Of a DNA stretch of 9,090 nucleotides, positions 6,391-9,090 are shown one piece after another; the first letter of the stretch is position 1, and each line of letters opens with the position of its first letter. A program made the position numbers and the translations under genes. Below the pieces are notes generated by a model. The model saw nothing but the letters and a program-made list of their open reading frames with translations. It did not search any database and was not told where the DNA came from. This DNA is from Syntrophales bacterium (GTDB taxonomy: Bacteria > Desulfobacterota > Syntrophia > Syntrophales > UBA8958). Location: positions 1 to 9,090 of the forward strand of contig JALNVY010000094.1 of assembly GCA_023231165.1 (NCBI GenBank), read 5' to 3'.

Positions 6391-6425
6391 AAGGGGTTAG
6401 CCGCTCGGCTGCCCCTTCTTTTTTT
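6391..6425 (+). terminator. Intrinsic terminator of the tRNA-Leu unit
   Basis: AAGGGG (6391-6396) pairs with CCCCTT (6412-6417) and AGCC (6399-6402) with GGCT (6407-6410) around loop GCTC. The two helices are joined by TT opposite G. A C and seven T (6419-6425) follow. On the minus strand no T-run follows the same hairpin, so it should not stop the opposing ecf transcript efficiently; I see no other terminator in 6383-6455. Confidence 0.85.
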
Positions 6426-6455
6426 CTTCTGATGGATTCTTGATCTGGGCTTTAG

Positions 6456-7250
6456 TCACAGCCGTCCGGAGATGATGATACCCCAGTGAAGGTATAGCCT
6501 CAGATAGAGGCAGGCGGCGAGGGTTAGCGTCAGGAATCCCAGTACGAGCCAATCCTTTCCCGTAATTCGCGGTTCGTAGTAGCTGGTTCTGGGAGCGTCT
6601 GGTTGAAATCCCTTCGATTCCAAGGCCATAGCGAGGAAATTCGTATAGCGCATGGCGGAGATGAATATGGGGATGGACAGGGGGGCAAATCTCTTGAAAC
6701 GGCTGAAAATATTTCTCGAGTCCAGATCAAGTCCCCGGGATACCTGGGCCTGGACAATGGTAGCCCCGGCATCGGCAAAAGTCGGCGCCAGGCGGATGGC
6801 GGTGGCAAGGGCAAAAGCGGCGGGGTAGGGGATGCCGAGGCGAATCAAACCGTTGGTAATTTCCTCGTTTTTCGTCGTGGCTAAAAGCAGCAGCCCGGCG
6901 CTCACAAAGGTCATCAGTCGCAGGCCCATGGCAAACCCATAAAGGAGAGACTCGCTGCTAACCTCGAGACCATGCCATTGGAACAGGATTGTCTTGCCTT
7001 TAATAAAAAATGGCCAGAGGACGGCGCTGAAGACAAAAAGCAGGACGAGGAGAAACCGGAGTTTCCATAAAATTTTTATGGATTTCGCAGTTGTGAAGAT
7101 AGCCAGTACGCCGGTGAGGATTACAGCGATAAACAAGGGATGATTGAAGCACAGGCAGATAACGAAAATCAGCAGAACCCCGCCGATCTTGGTGCGGGGA
7201 TCAAGTCGGTGGAGCCATGTTGCCTCGTCATTATAAAATGTCAGATTCAT
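6456..7250 (-). CDS. ecfT: ECF transporter transmembrane coupling protein EcfT (CbiQ family)
   Basis: Membrane T component of an energy-coupling factor importer. It links the two ATPase domains to the substrate-binding S component, and the complex imports vitamins or metal ions. The 264 residues show several hydrophobic segments (about 24-52, 65-82, 103-125, 143-156, 190-205 and 235-262). The cytoplasmic region carries the family's two coupling-helix sites: VQAQVSRGLDL (166-176) and ALESKGF (209-215). The second has Lys where most EcfT proteins have Arg. The N-terminus (YNDEATWLHRLDPRTKI) is typical of the CbiQ family. It starts at ATG 7250, 24 nt after the ATPase stop, with only a weak ribosome site. 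The substrate cannot be told from this protein. Confidence 0.92.
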   Translation of the reverse strand: MNLTFYNDEATWLHRLDPRTKIGGVLLIFVICLCFNHPLFIAVILTGVLAIFTTAKSIKILWKLRFLLVLLFVFSAVLWPFFIKGKTILFQWHGLEVSSESLLYGFAMGLRLMTFVSAGLLLLATTKNEEITNGLIRLGIPYPAAFALATAIRLAPTFADAGATIVQAQVSRGLDLDSRNIFSRFKRFAPLSIPIFISAMRYTNFLAMALESKGFQPDAPRTSYYEPRITGKDWLVLGFLTLTLAACLYLRLYLHWGIIISGRL

Positions 7251-7274
7251 CTCGCAAAATCCATAGCGTAAGCT

Positions 7275-8972
7275 TCAAAACGATCCGGGTGGAACAGCTT
7301 CGTTCTTGAGTTCCTTAACCATATCGGACAATGTCATCGCGGCCAAGCCGAGACGATTTCTAAGGCGGATAAGATCGGAAGGCGCCAGAGAGGCTGCGGC
7401 CAGCATTGCCTCATCGGAAAAGACCGTTGATGTCGGTCCATCAAGGAGTATCCGTCCCTCCTTCATCAGGATGCTGCGACTGGCGTAGGCCTCGGCGATC
7501 CACATGGCATGCGTGATGATAATAATCGTATGTCCAAACTGGTTGAGTCGTTTCAGCATCTCCATCGTGTCCCGTTGGTGGACATAATCCAGTCCCGTCG
7601 TTGGTTCGTCGAGGATAATGACGGCGGGTTTGACGGCAAGGATTGACGCTACCGCCACGCGCTGTCTTTCGCCCCGGTTCAACAGAAAGGGATTTTTATC
7701 CTCAAAGCCGCTCAGGCCCGTGGCATCGAGAGCTTCAGCAATATTACGTTCCAGTGTCTTGCGGTCCATCCCCAGGATGCGCGGTCCGAAGGATACTTCT
7801 TCCCGGACGGTGGGGGCAAATATTTGATGATCGGGATTCTGGAAAACATATCCTACCTCTCTGGCCAACTCGTGGCGCCGGTAATTCTTGACTGGCCGGC
7901 CTCGGACAAGCATGTCTCCCGCTGTAGGTTTAAGCAGGCCGTTGAAGTGCTTTGCCAGGGTTGTTTTCCCGGAGCCGTTCTGCCCCAGCATGGCCACGAA
8001 ATCTCCTTCGTGAATGGTCAGATCGACATCATTCAGGGCGTTTGTGGCGCTGGCGGGGTATCGGTATGAGAGGTTGCGAGTCTCCATGATTACCTTACCA
8101 GGGGCAAGTACTGATATTGCCCGGCATTCCGGACGGCGGGGGCAAAGCAGACGTCGGTTCTCAATCTCCGCTGCCGCAGCTTCCACCGTCAGGGGTTGGC
8201 CAGGCCAGTTCATCGCCTGGAAGAGGGCAACCGTTGCCAACGGCCGGATGCCGCAAGATTCGATCAGCGATGAATCCTGCAGGATTTCCGCAGGCGGTCC
8301 CTTAGCTACAAGCTGTCCGTCTTTCAAGAGCCAGATTTGATCCGCTTGCACGGCCGCTTCAGCGTCAAGATCGGTCACGACAAGGGTCCGCTCCCGGGTT
8401 CTCAGCCTTCTGATCAGGGAGAGGATATGGTGGCGGCCTTCCGGGTCGATATCCGTTGTGGGCTCATCCATGACGAGCACCGGGGTTTCCATTGCCAAAA
8501 CGGAACCGATGGCCAGGCGCTGTTTCTGTCCTCCGGACAGGGTCCCCGTGTCCCTTCTCAGCAGCTCTTCCAGGCCGACCACGCGCAGGTAGTCATTAAT
8601 CCTCTCTTCCATGTCCGTCCTTGGGAGACATTGGTTTTCCAGTCCAAAAGCCATTTCAAGTTCCACGTTGGTTGAGAAGAGTTGGGCTTCAAAGTCCTGA
8701 AGGACTATCCCTACTATCCGTGCCATGTAGGGGACACTGTTTTTGCCTGTTTCCATCCCCTCCACCATGACCATGCCCTCGTAAATACCTCGCAAGAAGC
8801 GGGGGACGAGACCGTTGATTGCGCAGCAGAGGGTTGATTTTCCGGCGCCGCTATGACCCATGACCATCGTGAAACTGCCCCGGGTCATTTCCCCGGAGAT
8901 ATCCTGTAAGGCCGGTGCGGTGGTGTTCTGATAGGAAAAGGAAAGATGGTCAAAGACAATTGATGAAGTCAT
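7275..8972 (-). CDS. Fused two-domain ECF transporter ATPase (EcfA-EcfA')
   Basis: Single chain of 565 aa with two ABC ATPase domains, corresponding to the usual EcfA1/EcfA2 pair. Domain 1 (about 5-230): Walker A GHSGAGKS (39-46), Q-loop Q92, signature LSGGQ (145-149), Walker B VLVMDE (165-170), but Asp201 (VVTDLD) where the switch histidine is expected. Domain 2 (about 295-525): Walker A GQNGSGKT (330-337), Q-loop Q378, signature LNRGE (431-435) in place of LSGGQ, Walker B VIILDE (451-456), H488 in the H-loop. The linker has a Cys pair (C277, C283). In the composite dimer this gives one canonical and one degenerate ATP site. The ATG at 8972 follows the upstream gene's stop by 7 nt; GAGG (8978-8981) overlaps that stop, implying coupling. 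Clustered with ecfT downstream, so a dedicated ECF importer is likely. Confidence 0.93.
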   Translation of the reverse strand: MTSSIVFDHLSFSYQNTTAPALQDISGEMTRGSFTMVMGHSGAGKSTLCCAINGLVPRFLRGIYEGMVMVEGMETGKNSVPYMARIVGIVLQDFEAQLFSTNVELEMAFGLENQCLPRTDMEERINDYLRVVGLEELLRRDTGTLSGGQKQRLAIGSVLAMETPVLVMDEPTTDIDPEGRHHILSLIRRLRTRERTLVVTDLDAEAAVQADQIWLLKDGQLVAKGPPAEILQDSSLIESCGIRPLATVALFQAMNWPGQPLTVEAAAAEIENRRLLCPRRPECRAISVLAPGKVIMETRNLSYRYPASATNALNDVDLTIHEGDFVAMLGQNGSGKTTLAKHFNGLLKPTAGDMLVRGRPVKNYRRHELAREVGYVFQNPDHQIFAPTVREEVSFGPRILGMDRKTLERNIAEALDATGLSGFEDKNPFLLNRGERQRVAVASILAVKPAVIILDEPTTGLDYVHQRDTMEMLKRLNQFGHTIIIITHAMWIAEAYASRSILMKEGRILLDGPTSTVFSDEAMLAAASLAPSDLIRLRNRLGLAAMTLSDMVKELKNEAVPPGSF

Positions 8973-8979
8973 GAAGACC

Positions 8980-9090
8980 TCATAGGAGTAAGCTTCCTCC
9001 CATGACCAGGCAGGTTGCCATCCAGGAGACTACCGTCCATGACAATCCCGGCACGAAACCGCCAAAGACTCCCAGAATGCACCCTGCCGC
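8980..9090 (-). CDS. C-terminal end of a membrane protein, probably the ECF substrate-binding (S) component, partial
   Basis: Open frame entering from the right edge, 36 residues then TGA (8980-8982). The peptide is almost wholly hydrophobic with many glycines (AAGCILGVFGGFVPGLSW near its start, GGSLLL at its end), consistent with the last membrane segment of a multi-spanning protein. Its stop overlaps the ribosome site of the fused ATPase. In ECF operons the gene at this position is commonly the S component that binds the vitamin or metal, so that is the inferred role; too little is visible for homology or substrate, and another membrane protein is possible. Confidence 0.55.
   Translation of the reverse strand, partial: AAGCILGVFGGFVPGLSWTVVSWMATCLVMGGSLLL

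Noticed and set aside
6209..6400. 63-codon plus-strand frame starting at ATG 6209
   Set aside because: It runs through the tRNA promoter and the whole tRNA-Leu gene, so it is a chance frame.
6296..6460. tRNA-Leu as an integration site, with the ecf operon as an acquired island
   Set aside because: No direct repeat of the tRNA 3' end, no integrase and no mobile element is visible; adjacency to a tRNA alone is weak evidence.
7618..8675. Several plus-strand frames of 60 to 112 codons opposite the ECF ATPase
   Set aside because: Shadows of the ATPase gene with no recognisable domains; all ABC motifs are on the minus strand.

Overview
The window carries one conventional block of bacterial chromosome, read almost entirely on the minus strand. 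The likely source is a Gram-negative bacterium of the former Deltaproteobacteria (Desulfobacterota, perhaps a Syntrophus/Smithella-like lineage). That guess rests on mraZ-rsmH-ftsL-ftsI-murE in order, an FtsI with a C-terminal PASTA domain, ruvX-mltG directly ahead of mraZ, and moderate GC. It is an inference from gene content, not a database match.

Region 1 (about 1-4680, minus strand) is the start of the division and cell wall (dcw) cluster. Transcribed from right to left it has a strong sigma70-like promoter, three GTGGAG boxes in exact 10-bp register that look like a MraZ operator, then mraZ, rsmH, ftsL, ftsI and murE. murE runs off the left edge. Gaps between genes are 3 to about 17 nt, and several ribosome binding sites lie inside or touch the preceding gene's end, so this is one tightly coupled operon. 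MraZ represses, RsmH methylates 16S rRNA, FtsL and FtsI act in the septal peptidoglycan synthase, and MurE makes the peptidoglycan precursor.

Region 2 (4687-6141, minus strand) is ruvX-mltG, just upstream of the dcw promoter. There is no visible terminator between them, so read-through from mltG into mraZ is possible.

Region 3 (6258-6425, plus strand) is a self-contained tRNA-Leu(CAA) unit: consensus promoter, very short leader, class II tRNA with encoded CCA, and an intrinsic terminator.

Region 4 (6456-9090, minus strand) is an ECF-type vitamin or metal uptake operon, transcribed towards the tRNA. It holds the tail of an upstream membrane protein (probably the S component), a single-chain double ATPase (EcfA-EcfA') and EcfT. 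The fused ATPase looks asymmetric, with one canonical and one degenerate composite ATP site.

No stretch over 300 bases lacks a gene. The longest non-coding interval (6142-6295) holds the divergent promoter region between ruvX and the tRNA. I see no mobile element, CRISPR array, integrase or clearly undescribed system. The most interesting signals are the MraZ operator layout and the ECF ATPase asymmetry.
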